Below, piece after piece: positions 18,368-27,967 of a stretch of 64,000 bases of DNA. This DNA comes from UBA3064 sp016868095 (GTDB taxonomy: Bacteria; Pseudomonadota; Gammaproteobacteria; Burkholderiales; Burkholderiaceae_E), in assembly GCA_041175665.1 (NCBI GenBank), contig JBEDEM010000001.1, positions 1 through 64,000 on the forward strand. Reading direction: 5' to 3'. Below the pieces are notes generated by a model, which saw nothing but the letters and a program-made list of their open reading frames with translations, was not told the origin of the DNA and made no database searches. A program made the position numbers and the translations under genes. Within the stretch, counting starts at the first letter, position 1, and each line of letters begins with the position of its first letter.

Positions 18368-19765
18368 GTGCTTGAGCAGTGGATGCGATGCATCGAGCAA
18401 CTCGAACGGGAAATCTCGCCGCAACTCTTTAAGACCTGGATTAAACCGCTCGCCTATCTTGGCTATCAAGAAGAGGGTCACTGTCTTCGCATCGGTTGTC
18501 CTAACGCTTTTAAGCTCAATTGGATCAAACAACAATGGGGTCAAAGACTCGAAGAGCTTTTAAATGACGCAGCACCCAACAAGCCTGGGCTTGGCTTGCA
18601 GTTTGAGATCACTATCCCCCTTGATACGGTTCGAGAAGACGATGAAGTTCTGCAGTCGTCGAGCTCTACAACAGGCCACGGTTTAAGCAGCGCCGTTTCA
18701 AGCCCTATCGCAAGCAATCAAACGAACGAAGCCGCAACGAATGAGCACTCAAGACTTAATCGCGATCTAAATTTTGATAATTTTGTAACTGGTAAATCAA
18801 ACCAAATGGCTCGCGCTGCCGCCTTACAAGTGAGCCAACGTCCTGGCCTGGAGTACAACCCCCTCTTTATTTACGGCGGCGTAGGCCTTGGCAAGACCCA
18901 TCTGATGCACGCCGTGGGCAATGCCATCCGAGAACGCAGTCCAGGTGCAAGGCTTCGATATATTCATGCACAGGAATTCTTCGATGAGATGGTACGTGCT
19001 ATCCAGCGTAAAAACTCTGAGGAAATGAGGGCTCAGTATCAAAAGCTCGATTTGTTTTTGATTGACGATATCCAGTTTCTTTCCAATAAACCGCGAACCC
19101 AAGAGGAATTTTTTTACCTTTTTGAATCCTTATTCGCTGCGCGCAAGCAAATCATCGTTACCTGCGATACCTACCCAAAAGAAATGAGCGGTGTTGAGGA
19201 TCGGCTGGTTTCAAGGTTTGACAGTGGCTTAATCGTCGCAATCGAGCCTCCTGATCTCGAAACGAGAACGGCTATTCTTCACCGTAAGGCAGAACTACGC
19301 CAAGTGGGCTTACCCGATGATGTTGCCTTCTTTGTTGCCAAAAACCTGCGCAGTAATGTCCGGGAACTTGAAGGCGCGCTCAACCGGCTTGTAGCGGCAT
19401 CAACTTTCCGAGGACAGGCCATCACGCTCGAACTTGCAAAAGAAGCGCTACAAGACCTGCTCGACTTAAATCGGCCAGCTATTTCGGTTGAAAATATACA
19501 AAAGACCGTCTCAGACTATTACAAGCTTAAAGTTGCCGACATGTATTCCAAAAGGCGACCTGCACACATCGCATTAGCACGCCAGGTTGCTATGTATTTA
19601 GCCAAAGAACTCACACAAAAATCACTTCCTGAAATCGGTGAGCTCTTCGGGGGTCGCGATCACACCACGGTTTTACATGCCGTGCGCCGTATTACCGAAC
19701 GTAGACAGCATGAAAACGAACTTAATCATGCGCTCAAAGTTCTTGAACAAACGCTCCGAAGCTAG
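18368..19765 (+). CDS. dnaA: Chromosomal replication initiator protein DnaA
   Basis: DnaA binds 9-mer boxes at oriC and melts the origin as an ATP-dependent filament. I start it at the GTG at 18368, since AAGGAG lies 6 bases upstream and the product then opens with the domain I sequence EQWMRCIEQLEREISPQLF; the same frame is open back to 18212 but that part is not DnaA-like. The 465-residue product has FIYGGVGLGKTHLMHA (Walker A Lys about 176), LFLIDDIQFL (Walker B), and the C-terminal DnaA-box-binding signature ELFGGRDHTTVLHAVRRI. The variable domain II is a short Ser/Asn-rich linker. Candidate DnaA boxes lie just downstream. Confidence 0.97.
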   Translation: MLEQWMRCIEQLEREISPQLFKTWIKPLAYLGYQEEGHCLRIGCPNAFKLNWIKQQWGQRLEELLNDAAPNKPGLGLQFEITIPLDTVREDDEVLQSSSSTTGHGLSSAVSSPIASNQTNEAATNEHSRLNRDLNFDNFVTGKSNQMARAAALQVSQRPGLEYNPLFIYGGVGLGKTHLMHAVGNAIRERSPGARLRYIHAQEFFDEMVRAIQRKNSEEMRAQYQKLDLFLIDDIQFLSNKPRTQEEFFYLFESLFAARKQIIVTCDTYPKEMSGVEDRLVSRFDSGLIVAIEPPDLETRTAILHRKAELRQVGLPDDVAFFVAKNLRSNVRELEGALNRLVAASTFRGQAITLELAKEALQDLLDLNRPAISVENIQKTVSDYYKLKVADMYSKRRPAHIALARQVAMYLAKELTQKSLPEIGELFGGRDHTTVLHAVRRITERRQHENELNHALKVLEQTLRS

Positions 19766-20082
19766 ATCATGCAAGCCAGACCGCTCAAACCAACCCCTAT
19801 GGGCTTTGCAGTGGATAAGCCTGTGAATTGGGGCCCCATTAAGACTTCGACAAGTAGCGGGCATGTATGTATGACTCGGGAACAAATCGGCATCCTTGCC
19901 CCAAGCGTGAAAACTTATGCAAGCTTATACCCGCCCAAACGAGGTTTTATCCAGGCTTTATGACAGGGACAATCTGATGCTGCAGCAAGTGCTTAGACCA
20001 CTTATCAACAACAAGCTATGACCTACATCAACAACAACCATGTAATTTCTACAGAAAAGTTATAAGTTATTAGGAGAAACCC
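19766..20082. other. Candidate chromosomal origin oriC (dnaA-dnaN intergenic region)
   Basis: This 317-bp gap is the longest in the window. It holds DnaA-box-like 9-mers: TTATCCACT on the minus strand (19810-19818, 8/9 to TTATCCACA), TTATCAACA (20002-20010, 8/9) and TTATCCAGG (19947-19955, 7/9). ATCAACAACAA occurs twice (20004-20014 and 20027-20037), followed by an AT-rich stretch up to the dnaN ribosome-binding site that could be the unwinding element. Gene orientation switches nearby, leftward for rpmH and rightward for dnaA. The box count is low, so a dispersed or non-consensus set is likely. Confidence 0.65.
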
Positions 20083-21189
20083 ATGGCGCTGGTTAAAGCA
20101 TCTCGCGACGCCTTGCTCAAACCCTTACAGGTCGTAGCTGGCATTGTCGAAAAAAAGAACACCATGCCGATTCTGGCCAATGTTTTGATTCAAAAACAGG
20201 GCACCGAACTACGCTTTGTTGCTACCGATACAGAAATGCAAATCAGCACCATCGCCCATCTTGGCGGCGATAGCGATGACATGGCCATCACTGTTTCAGC
20301 ACGAAAAGTCATCGACGTACTTCGCGCTTTACCGGATGCTAGCGAGGTAGCCTTATCGATTCAAGCACGCAAAGCAAGCATTACTGCCGGAAAGAGCCGC
20401 GTGTCTTTGCAAACCATGGCAGCCGAAGAGTTTCCTCAAGTTCTGGTCCAAGAGCTTTTTACAAACCGCTTAACAGTGCCGCAAAAGGCGTTCAAACATC
20501 TCTTAAGCATGGTGTCGTATGCCATGGCACAACAAGACATCCGCTATTACCTAAACGGTCTTCTCTTAGTCACCGACGACAAAAAACTTAAGCTTGTTGC
20601 GACCGATGGACACCGTTTGGCCTATTGCGACATGGATCTCGATGACTCGATGCCAAGGCAAGATCTTATCGTGCCAAGAAAAACTGTAGGCGAATGGATG
20701 CGCCTTCTACAAGATGTGGATGACCCCATATCGCTCGAGTTTGGCCAACAACGGTTGCGAGCAAGTTTTGGCGGTATTGAACTCGTTAGCAAATTAATCG
20801 AAGGGAAATTTCCTGACTACGAAAGGGTGATCCCACAAGGACTAGAGCGCGTTGCAAGCATCGATCGCGCATTATTTGCTTCAAGCTTACAACGTGCGTC
20901 GATTGTTACGACCGAGAAATTCAAAGGGGTTCGCTTAAGTTTTCAACACGATGCACTAACGATTCAAACCAATAATGCCGACCAAGAAGAAGCCGTCGAT
21001 GAAATAGCGATGGACTATGCAGCGGAACCGACAGAGATAGGCTTTAATGTTCAATATTTGCTTGAAGTCTTACAACATCTAAAAACCGATCAAGTTTGCA
21101 TATCATTACGCGATGGTTCAGCAAGTGCTCTCATTACGGTTCCCAACCATCCGAATTTCAAATATGTCGTGATGCCCATGCGCATTTAA
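20083..21189 (+). CDS. dnaN: DNA polymerase III subunit beta (sliding clamp)
   Basis: The beta clamp is the ring that tethers polymerase III to DNA. The 368-residue product begins LVKASRDALLKPLQVVAGIVE with KKNTMPILANVL, contains ATDGHRLAYCD and ends YVVMPMRI, the canonical C-terminus. AGGAG sits 6 bases before the ATG. It follows the origin gap and is 17 bp from gyrB, so dnaN and gyrB are probably one transcript. There is no recF between them. Confidence 0.98.
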   Translation: MALVKASRDALLKPLQVVAGIVEKKNTMPILANVLIQKQGTELRFVATDTEMQISTIAHLGGDSDDMAITVSARKVIDVLRALPDASEVALSIQARKASITAGKSRVSLQTMAAEEFPQVLVQELFTNRLTVPQKAFKHLLSMVSYAMAQQDIRYYLNGLLLVTDDKKLKLVATDGHRLAYCDMDLDDSMPRQDLIVPRKTVGEWMRLLQDVDDPISLEFGQQRLRASFGGIELVSKLIEGKFPDYERVIPQGLERVASIDRALFASSLQRASIVTTEKFKGVRLSFQHDALTIQTNNADQEEAVDEIAMDYAAEPTEIGFNVQYLLEVLQHLKTDQVCISLRDGSASALITVPNHPNFKYVVMPMRI

Positions 21190-21206
21190 GGCTGAAAGAA
21201 GCACCT

Positions 21207-23705
21207 ATGACTCAATCTTATGATTCTTCGTCGATCCAAATCCTTGAAGGCCTTGACGCTGTAAGAAAACGTCCAGGTATGTACATCGGAGACACCTCCG
21301 ATGGAACTGGCCTGCACCACTTGGTATTTGAAGTGGTCGACAATGCCATCGACGAAGCACTAGCTGGATATTGTGATGAAATCTTAATCACTATTCACCA
21401 CGATCAGTCGATATCTGTTATCGACAACGGCAGAGGCATACCCACGGGTATTAAAGACGACGACAAACACGAACCAAAACGCAGTGCAGCCGAAATTGTT
21501 ATGACCGAACTTCACGCGGGTGGGAAGTTTGATCAAAATAGTTATAAGGTTTCGGGTGGGCTGCATGGTGTTGGCGTGTCATGTGTCAATGCGCTATCAA
21601 AGTGGCTTCGACTAACGATAAAAAGAGATGGCAACACCCACTTTATGGAGTTTCATCGCGGTGTTTGCCAGCATCGTCAAATCGTTCAAGTCGATGGGGT
21701 TGATACCTCGCCGATGCAAGTGATAGGGATTACAGAGAAAAGAGGCACCGAAGTACATTTTCTAGCCGACGATACAATTTTCGGAACTATTGAATACCAT
21801 TACGACATTCTGGCCAAGCGGCTAAGAGAGTTATCGTTTTTAAACCATGGTGTTCGGATAAAGTTGATCGATCAGCGAAGCGGTAAAGAGGAAGACTTTG
21901 CCTTTACCGGTGGCGTTCAAGGTTTTGTTCAATATATTAATCGTCACAAAACAGCCATTCATCCACGTATCGTTTACATGCAGGGAACAAAAGCGAGTGA
22001 AGGTCCCGCGGCTGGTCAGATTGGCGTTGAAGTCGCCATGCAATGGAACGATGGCTATAACGAACAAGTACTTTGTTTCACCAATAATATTCCGCAGCGC
22101 GATGGCGGCACCCACTTAACCGGTCTTAGAGCGGCGATGACAAGGGTCATCAATAAATATATCGAACAAAGCGAGATCGCAAAAAAAGCCAAAGTTGAGA
22201 CATCGGGCGATGATATGCGGGAGGGTTTGACTTGCGTGTTGTCGGTCAAAGTACCCGAACCGAAGTTTTCAAGTCAAACCAAAGACAAACTTGTGTCGTC
22301 TGAAGTAAGAGCGCCCGTCGAAGATCTGGTAGCCAAGGCACTTGAAGATTTCCTGCTAGAAAACCCAGCCGATGCCAAGGTAATCGTTAGTAAAATTATA
22401 GACGCTGCGAGAGCGCGGGAGGCTGCACGCAAAGCGCGTGAGATGACGCGTCGAAAGGGTATTTTAGATGGCGTAGGGCTGCCCGGTAAGCTTGCCGACT
22501 GCCAGGAGAAAGATCCAGCAAAAGCTGAACTATATATTGTTGAAGGGGACTCCGCAGGTGGCTCAGCCAAGCAGGGTCGTGATAGAAAATTTCAAGCCAT
22601 ACTGCCACTTCGCGGCAAAGTACTTAATGTTGAAAAGGCTCGATTTGATAAATTAATCGCTTCAGAACAGATAACGACACTCATTACTGCGCTAGGTACC
22701 TCCATAGGACCTGAGTTTGATGCCGCTAAATTGCGTTACCACCGAGTCATTATCATGACCGATGCCGATGTGGACGGCTCACATATTCGCACCCTATTGT
22801 TAACGCTTTTGTATCGACAAATGCCTGAGTTGATCGAGCGTGGCTATGTATACATTGCCCAGCCTCCGCTGTACAAGATCAAGTTGGGCAAAGATGAGCG
22901 TTACTTAAAGGACGACCACGAGCTCAATCAGTACTTGCTCAATGCGGCGCTTCAAGGTGCCGAACTCTATCTTGGCGAAGGACAATTGACCCTCGGCGGC
23001 GATGCCTTGGCTGAATTGGCAAGAAAGCAATTGATCGCTGATGCAGTCATCGAGCGCTTATCAAAAACCATGGATGTCCAAGCGCTACGGGCACTGGTTA
23101 ACGGTTGCGAGCTTGATTTAAGCGGACCGACTCAAGCGCAAGAAAGCGCCAATCGATTATTACAAACCATGCTTTCGATAGCCGCTCGCCGTGGTGTCGA
23201 CGATCCGAGCTTACAGGTCCAAGCATTGATGCACCCGATGACTGAGCACTGGATGCTTGTCGTTAGAAGACTTCAGCATGGCAACCAACGCAGTACCAGT
23301 ATCGATGCTGAGTTTTTGCTCTCAGCAGACGCTATAGCCTTAGGCGAGGCTGCAAAAAGTCTTTCTAACTTGCTAACGAACGGCGCACTGATTAAGAAAA
23401 ACGATAGTGATCGTGCTGACCGTCAGAAGCAAGCTCCTGTTCAAAGCTTCGAAGAGGCTATGCGTTGGCTTTTTGCAGAGGCTGATCGCGGCATGAATCG
23501 ACAGCGATACAAGGGACTTGGTGAGATGAATCCTGGCCAATTATGGGAGACCACCATGGATCCATCGGTGCGTCGTTTGCTCAGAGTGCAAATTGAAGAT
23601 GCAATTAGTGCAGACCAGATGTTTTCAACCTTAATGGGTGATGACGTAGAGCCAAGGCGAGCATTCATCGAGCGCAATGCCTTAACCGCAAGAATTGATG
23701 TTTAA
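21207..23705 (+). CDS. gyrB: DNA gyrase subunit B
   Basis: GyrB supplies the ATPase and part of the TOPRIM metal site of gyrase, which introduces negative supercoils. I start it at the ATG at 21207 (MTQSYDSSSIQILEGLDAVR); the frame is open upstream but lies inside dnaN. The 832-residue product has the GHKL ATPase motifs (VVDNAIDEALAGY, IDNGRGIPTG, GGLHGVGVSCVNAL), the TOPRIM segment EGDSAGGSAKQGRDRKFQA with DADVDGSHIRTLLL, an insertion of about 160 residues typical of proteobacterial GyrB, and the C-terminal RYKGLGEMNPGQLW. recF is absent between dnaN and gyrB. Confidence 0.98.
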   Translation: MTQSYDSSSIQILEGLDAVRKRPGMYIGDTSDGTGLHHLVFEVVDNAIDEALAGYCDEILITIHHDQSISVIDNGRGIPTGIKDDDKHEPKRSAAEIVMTELHAGGKFDQNSYKVSGGLHGVGVSCVNALSKWLRLTIKRDGNTHFMEFHRGVCQHRQIVQVDGVDTSPMQVIGITEKRGTEVHFLADDTIFGTIEYHYDILAKRLRELSFLNHGVRIKLIDQRSGKEEDFAFTGGVQGFVQYINRHKTAIHPRIVYMQGTKASEGPAAGQIGVEVAMQWNDGYNEQVLCFTNNIPQRDGGTHLTGLRAAMTRVINKYIEQSEIAKKAKVETSGDDMREGLTCVLSVKVPEPKFSSQTKDKLVSSEVRAPVEDLVAKALEDFLLENPADAKVIVSKIIDAARAREAARKAREMTRRKGILDGVGLPGKLADCQEKDPAKAELYIVEGDSAGGSAKQGRDRKFQAILPLRGKVLNVEKARFDKLIASEQITTLITALGTSIGPEFDAAKLRYHRVIIMTDADVDGSHIRTLLLTLLYRQMPELIERGYVYIAQPPLYKIKLGKDERYLKDDHELNQYLLNAALQGAELYLGEGQLTLGGDALAELARKQLIADAVIERLSKTMDVQALRALVNGCELDLSGPTQAQESANRLLQTMLSIAARRGVDDPSLQVQALMHPMTEHWMLVVRRLQHGNQRSTSIDAEFLLSADAIALGEAAKSLSNLLTNGALIKKNDSDRADRQKQAPVQSFEEAMRWLFAEADRGMNRQRYKGLGEMNPGQLWETTMDPSVRRLLRVQIEDAISADQMFSTLMGDDVEPRRAFIERNALTARIDV

Positions 23706-23767
23706 GCTTAAGGTATAGATCGATCTAGTTTACAAATCTTCGTTACAAGCCAAGGGCTAGGCACCCG

Positions 23768-25000
23768 GTGCAAGCTTTTACAGCAGGCGCAGTCGCAGTG
23801 CTCGTGGGCTATGCCAGTTCTGTTGCGATTGTATGGCAGGCTCTCCAAGCGCTTGGCGCTTCCGTAAGTCAAGCAGCACTTGCCCTGGCAGCTTTAAGTG
23901 CCGGCCAAGGCTTTTTATCGCTTTATTTATCGTATAAATCTAAAACCCCACTTCTTTTTGCCTGGTCTACCCCAGGCGCAGCTTTATTGATTTCGGCGGG
24001 TGTGAACGATTTCTCGAGTGCCATGGGTGCGTTTATTTTCGCCGCCGCCCTCGGTATGGCCATGGGCCTCTTAAGAGGCTTAAGTTGGGTCATGCGTTTA
24101 ATCCCAGCGCAGCTTGCTAGCGCTTTGCTAGCCGGCATCTTGTTGCGCTTGGCCATAGAAAGTGTCGAGCAAGGATTTCAGCAGTCGATGTATTTGCCTG
24201 TGGCAAGCATGTGGGTTGGTTTTTTTGTGATGCGTCGTCTTTGGAACACAGGCGCGATTTTCGTGATGTTGCTCATCGCGATCGCCTGGTCAACTTACTT
24301 TCATTTCCATGAACATGCAGCCAACATGACATCGACGCTGGCAGGCATGGGCTTTGAAGCCGCTAAAACTTTTGGGCAAGGCCAAGAAGGTGCATCCTTG
24401 GACTTAAAGCAATGGCTGTGGCCAAGCTTTGATCTGACTGTCATGCTGGGGCTTGGTCTTCCCTTGTTTTTGGTGACCTTAACCGGTCAGAATATGGCCG
24501 GATTGGCTGCGATTAAGAGCTTTGGTTATTCAAGCAACCCGGATCGTTTGCTTTTTGCGTCATCGCTGCTCAGTGCTTTAGCGGCGATGTTTGGTGGGCA
24601 TGCGCTCAATTTAGCGGCAATCACTGCCGCACTATGTCTCGGCCCACAAGCTGGTGAGTCTGTCGGGGATCGATGGAAGGCTTCAGCCTGGGCTGGGGTT
24701 TTATATGTGCTGATTGCCGGTTTTGCATTGTGGGTGATCAAGGCATTGATGTGGTTACATCCTGTACTTGTCTTGACCTTAGCTTCGATTGCATTGATGA
24801 GCAGTATGACGGCTGCACTTCAGCAGGCGTATCAGGACAAAGACCTCGGACAAAGTCTCCCGCAAACCCTTTGCCTATTGGTTGTTTTATCGGGTGTCCA
24901 GTTAGCTGGTCTTGGTTCTGCTTTTTGGGGTCTTTGTTTTGGCAAGCTCGCCATGCTATTGCAAAATCCGCGCTCGCAAGACGACGTCAAGAAAGCTTAA
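23768..25000 (+). CDS. BenE-family benzoate/proton symporter-like transporter
   Basis: An inner-membrane protein of 410 residues with about twelve hydrophobic segments. It matches the BenE family in the opening FTAGAVAVLVGYASSVAIVWQA, in LLFAWSTPGAALL and FSSAMGAFIFAAAL, and in the later TGQNMAGLAAIKSFGY and FGGHALNLAAITAALC. These carriers import benzoate or related compounds, but no benzoate catabolic gene is near, so the substrate is open. The start is a GTG at 23768 with AAGGG about 10 bases ahead; the frame is open a little further but offers no other start. It lies 62 bp downstream of gyrB on the same strand. Confidence 0.85.
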   Translation: MQAFTAGAVAVLVGYASSVAIVWQALQALGASVSQAALALAALSAGQGFLSLYLSYKSKTPLLFAWSTPGAALLISAGVNDFSSAMGAFIFAAALGMAMGLLRGLSWVMRLIPAQLASALLAGILLRLAIESVEQGFQQSMYLPVASMWVGFFVMRRLWNTGAIFVMLLIAIAWSTYFHFHEHAANMTSTLAGMGFEAAKTFGQGQEGASLDLKQWLWPSFDLTVMLGLGLPLFLVTLTGQNMAGLAAIKSFGYSSNPDRLLFASSLLSALAAMFGGHALNLAAITAALCLGPQAGESVGDRWKASAWAGVLYVLIAGFALWVIKALMWLHPVLVLTLASIALMSSMTAALQQAYQDKDLGQSLPQTLCLLVVLSGVQLAGLGSAFWGLCFGKLAMLLQNPRSQDDVKKA

Positions 25001-25022
25001 CTACATCCTAAAGCGATCAACC

Positions 25023-25466
25023 ATGGAATCATTATTGCCCTCAAAGCGCCAGTACCGGCCTTTTCACGTAGCCTTCCCTGTGCACGATATCGCGCTGGCA
25101 CGTGCTTTTTATGGTGAGCTATTGGCTTGCCCTGAAGGGCGTAGCGCGCCTGACTGGGTCGACTTTGACTTATTCGGCCATCAAATCGTCGCCCACCTTG
25201 CACCACAAGCATGTGGGATAGCTGCCACCAACGGCGTTGACGGCGATCAAGTCCCGGTACGGCATTTCGGCGTTGTGCTTGATATGAGTGACTGGCAAGA
25301 TCTCGCTCAGCGTCTTAAAGACGCAGGTCAGCGCTTTATTGTTGAACCCCATGTACGCTTTCAAGGACAGGTTGGTGAGCAAGCCACCATGTTCTTTCTT
25401 GATCCCTCAGGCAATGCCCTCGAGTTCAAGGCCTTTGCAGACATCGATCAACTTTTTGCGCGCTAA
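25023..25466 (+). CDS. VOC-superfamily (glyoxalase/dioxygenase-like) protein
   Basis: A 147-residue single-module VOC protein. It opens with FHVAFPVHDIALARAFYGELL, giving a metal-ligand His, and closes with FFLDPSGNALEFKAF, giving the ligand Glu, as in glyoxalase and extradiol-dioxygenase folds. The second half repeats the beta-alpha-beta-beta-beta pattern (RHFGVVLDMSDWQDL). The ATG at 25023 is 22 bp past the BenE-like gene, so the two are probably co-transcribed. The substrate is unknown. Confidence 0.85.
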   Translation: MESLLPSKRQYRPFHVAFPVHDIALARAFYGELLACPEGRSAPDWVDFDLFGHQIVAHLAPQACGIAATNGVDGDQVPVRHFGVVLDMSDWQDLAQRLKDAGQRFIVEPHVRFQGQVGEQATMFFLDPSGNALEFKAFADIDQLFAR

Positions 25467-25504
25467 GCGCTAGGCCGAATCCTCAGGGTCTGGGGCACAA
25501 AAAC

Positions 25505-26758
25505 TTATTGTTGCGCCATTTGTATCATTGCACCGAGCAAGACATTGGCCCCAGCCTCAATATGTTCGGGCCGAGCATCTTCGATCTCATTATGACTAAT
25601 GCCATCTTTACAAGGGATAAAAATCATAGCGGATGGAGCCTGCCTGGCGACATAAACCGCATCATGCCCTGCGCCACTCACAATAGGCATACTCGAAAGC
25701 CCTAAGGTTTTAATGCTTTGACCAATAGCATCAAGACAAGCGCTTGAAAACTTACAGGGGGCAAACTCCGTAACCTTTTCAATATCGATATCAAGACGTC
25801 TTTGCGCTGCGAGTTGTTCAGCAAAGCGTCTTAACCGAGCCTCCATATCGATCAATCCTTCAAGCTCGGGATGGCGAAAGTCTACCGAGCACTGCACAAA
25901 GCCCGGTATCACATTGCGGGAGTTGGGTTCAACCCGAAGACTGCCAACCGTCCCTCGCCCATAGGGGCTGTGTGATAACGCAATCGAATTAACTTCCTGG
26001 ACGATTGCTGCTGCAGCTAGCATGGCGTCCTTGCGCAAATGCATCGGTGTGGGCCCAGCATGCGCGTCCATGCCGTGAATTCGAACATCAAACCATCGTT
26101 GACCCAAAGCTCCAATCACCTCGCCGATCGGAAGATTCGCATCCTCCAACACAGGGCCTTGCTCAATATGCGCTTCAAAGTAAGCGTGATAACTTGGATA
26201 CTCATTGCTTGGCCCACAAGGCACAGAACCCTCATAAGCGATCTGCCGAAGCGCTTCAAGGACTGTGATACCTGCTGTATCCCGTGCTTGTTGGGCATGT
26301 TCAAGCGAAAAAGCACCCGCCCAAACGCCAGAGCCCATCATGACAGGTGTAAAGCGAGAACCTTCTTCGTTGGTCCAAATGCAGACCTCGATGGGCCGTT
26401 TCGTGACCAAGCCGGCATCATTAAGGCAACGAACGACTTCTAAACCTGCAAGTACGCCGTAGTTGCCATCAAACTTGCCACCGCTTGGCTGGGTGTCGAT
26501 ATGACTACCTGTTGCCACGGCAGCTAGCTTAGGATTCGAACCTTCGCGCCTGGCAAACACATTGCCAATCTGGTCCACACGCAGCTTAAGCCCGGCGTCA
26601 CGGAACCAGCCACACACAAGATCTCGGGCCTGCCGGTCAAGCTCGGTGAGCGCCAAACGCCGAACACCACCCTTGTCGGTAGCACCTATTTGCGCCAATG
26701 CCATAAGGCTGTCCCATAAACGGGCCGAATGAACTTGCAAAGCGGGCGTGCTTGCCAT
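25505..26758 (-). CDS. M20-family Zn-dependent amidohydrolase (allantoate / N-carbamoyl-amino-acid type)
   Basis: These dinuclear-metal enzymes cleave ureido groups in allantoate, ureidoglycolate, beta-ureidopropionate or N-carbamoyl-L-amino acids. The 417-residue product has GSHIDTQPSGGKFDGNYGVLAG (metal His and bridging Asp), WTNEEGSRFTPVMMGSG (Glu pair), RWFDVRIHGMDAHAGPTPM (dimerisation/substrate loop) and SGAGHDAVYVARQAPS with KDGISHNEIE near the end, so all metal ligands are present. AAGGTG precedes the ATG by 5 bases. It is divergent from the cyclase-family hydrolase. Which ureido substrate it uses cannot be decided from sequence. Confidence 0.9.
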   Translation of the reverse strand: MASTPALQVHSARLWDSLMALAQIGATDKGGVRRLALTELDRQARDLVCGWFRDAGLKLRVDQIGNVFARREGSNPKLAAVATGSHIDTQPSGGKFDGNYGVLAGLEVVRCLNDAGLVTKRPIEVCIWTNEEGSRFTPVMMGSGVWAGAFSLEHAQQARDTAGITVLEALRQIAYEGSVPCGPSNEYPSYHAYFEAHIEQGPVLEDANLPIGEVIGALGQRWFDVRIHGMDAHAGPTPMHLRKDAMLAAAAIVQEVNSIALSHSPYGRGTVGSLRVEPNSRNVIPGFVQCSVDFRHPELEGLIDMEARLRRFAEQLAAQRRLDIDIEKVTEFAPCKFSSACLDAIGQSIKTLGLSSMPIVSGAGHDAVYVARQAPSAMIFIPCKDGISHNEIEDARPEHIEAGANVLLGAMIQMAQQ

Positions 26759-26804
26759 GAAATCACCTTATTGATGCGATGAACGTGAAAGCTGAGCTAA
26801 GAGC

Positions 26805-26820
26805 TTGAGTCATTGCTCAA
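26805..26820. promoter_or_regulatory. Inverted repeat in the amidohydrolase/cyclase divergent region
   Basis: TTGAG (26805-26809) and CTCAA (26816-26820) are spaced by 6 bases between two divergent genes, a plausible regulator half-site pair. It is short and could be chance. Confidence 0.25.
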
Positions 26821-26862
26821 CACCATGCTGGATCTTAAGTCATCGCTAAGGGAGAAACATCA

Positions 26863-27906
26863 ATGAGCACAGGCCGCTATCAACAACGTCCCCAGGGATC
26901 GACGTGGGGCGATTTTGGTGATGATGATCAACTGGGGCGGGTCAATCTCATCACCCCCCAAAAGGTCTTACAAGGTGTGGCCGAGGTTAAAACTGGACAA
27001 AGTTTTTGCCTATCGCTACCTTTAAATTTGCCAGGTGGTAATGTTCTTAATCCAAGAAGGTTTCCTCCGCAGCTATCGCCAACCATTCGACAAGGCGCAC
27101 CCAACTGGATTTACGAAGTGCGCCGCGACGTTGACGATGCAACCGATGTGGTCAACGATGACAAGGTGCTTTTATGGCTTCAATACTCAACTCAATGGGA
27201 CAGTTTTGCCCACGTCGGTAGTCTATTTGATGCCAATGGCGATGGCATTGCAGAGCCAGTTTTTTATAACGGATACCGGCCCGATAAGTCATTTACACTG
27301 ACAGCCGCTGAAAATTCCGATCGCTCGCAAACCGCAGCCTGGCAGTCGGCTGCGCATGCCTTAAGTGTGGAGCACTTGGCCAAGCATGGCATGCAAGGAC
27401 GAGGCGTGCTGATTAATTTGCGCGATAAGCTGGGCGACGGCCGAACCGTGGTTGGTTATGATTTATTGATGAAACTGATCGAAGAACAAGGCGTCATCGT
27501 CGAAGCTGGCGATATGCTTTGCATGTACACCGGATTTACCGATCGAATCGTCGAGTGGGCCGGTAAGCCGGATGCTGAACTTGCTCACGATTTGTGCGCT
27601 GCACTTGATGGACGCGACGAGCGCTTATTGCAGTGGATCAGCGATCGTCAGATTAGCGCGCTGATTGCTGATAACTATGCGGTTGAACACTACGATGGCA
27701 GCAAGCCCCCCGGTCCTTGCGCGACCTTACCCCTGCATCAGCACTGCTTATTTAAGCTGGGTGTACCGCTTGGTGAAATTTGGTACCTCCACGAACTAGC
27801 CCAGGCTTTAAAGGCCCAGAAGCGCTCCAGGTTTTTACTCACAGCACCGCCGCTTCGCCTGCCTGGCGCCGTCGGATCGCCCGCAACACCTATTGCAACC
27901 CTTTGA
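26863..27906 (+). CDS. Cyclase-family (kynurenine formamidase-like) metal-dependent hydrolase
   Basis: A 347-residue member of the cyclase superfamily, which hydrolyses amide, ester or lactone bonds (for example N-formylkynurenine). Seen are the opening STWGDFGDDDQLGRVNLITP, the metal-loop equivalent TQWDSFAHVG, GRGVLINLRDKLG and the later LIADNYAVE. The usual HxGTHxDxPxH is here reduced to the QWDSFAHVG form of the longer subfamily. GGGAG lies 9 bases before the ATG. It is followed 61 bp later by the acetoacetyl-CoA synthetase on the same strand. Confidence 0.85.
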   Translation: MSTGRYQQRPQGSTWGDFGDDDQLGRVNLITPQKVLQGVAEVKTGQSFCLSLPLNLPGGNVLNPRRFPPQLSPTIRQGAPNWIYEVRRDVDDATDVVNDDKVLLWLQYSTQWDSFAHVGSLFDANGDGIAEPVFYNGYRPDKSFTLTAAENSDRSQTAAWQSAAHALSVEHLAKHGMQGRGVLINLRDKLGDGRTVVGYDLLMKLIEEQGVIVEAGDMLCMYTGFTDRIVEWAGKPDAELAHDLCAALDGRDERLLQWISDRQISALIADNYAVEHYDGSKPPGPCATLPLHQHCLFKLGVPLGEIWYLHELAQALKAQKRSRFLLTAPPLRLPGAVGSPATPIATL

Positions 27907-27967
27907 GCTCAATGCAAGGCTTGATGATAAGAGCTCGCAAAAAGCCCCTCACGATACATAGCGCATC

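Noticed and set aside
21096..21206. Extended GyrB N-terminus
   Set aside because: This part lies within dnaN; the ATG at 21207 gives the standard GyrB start.
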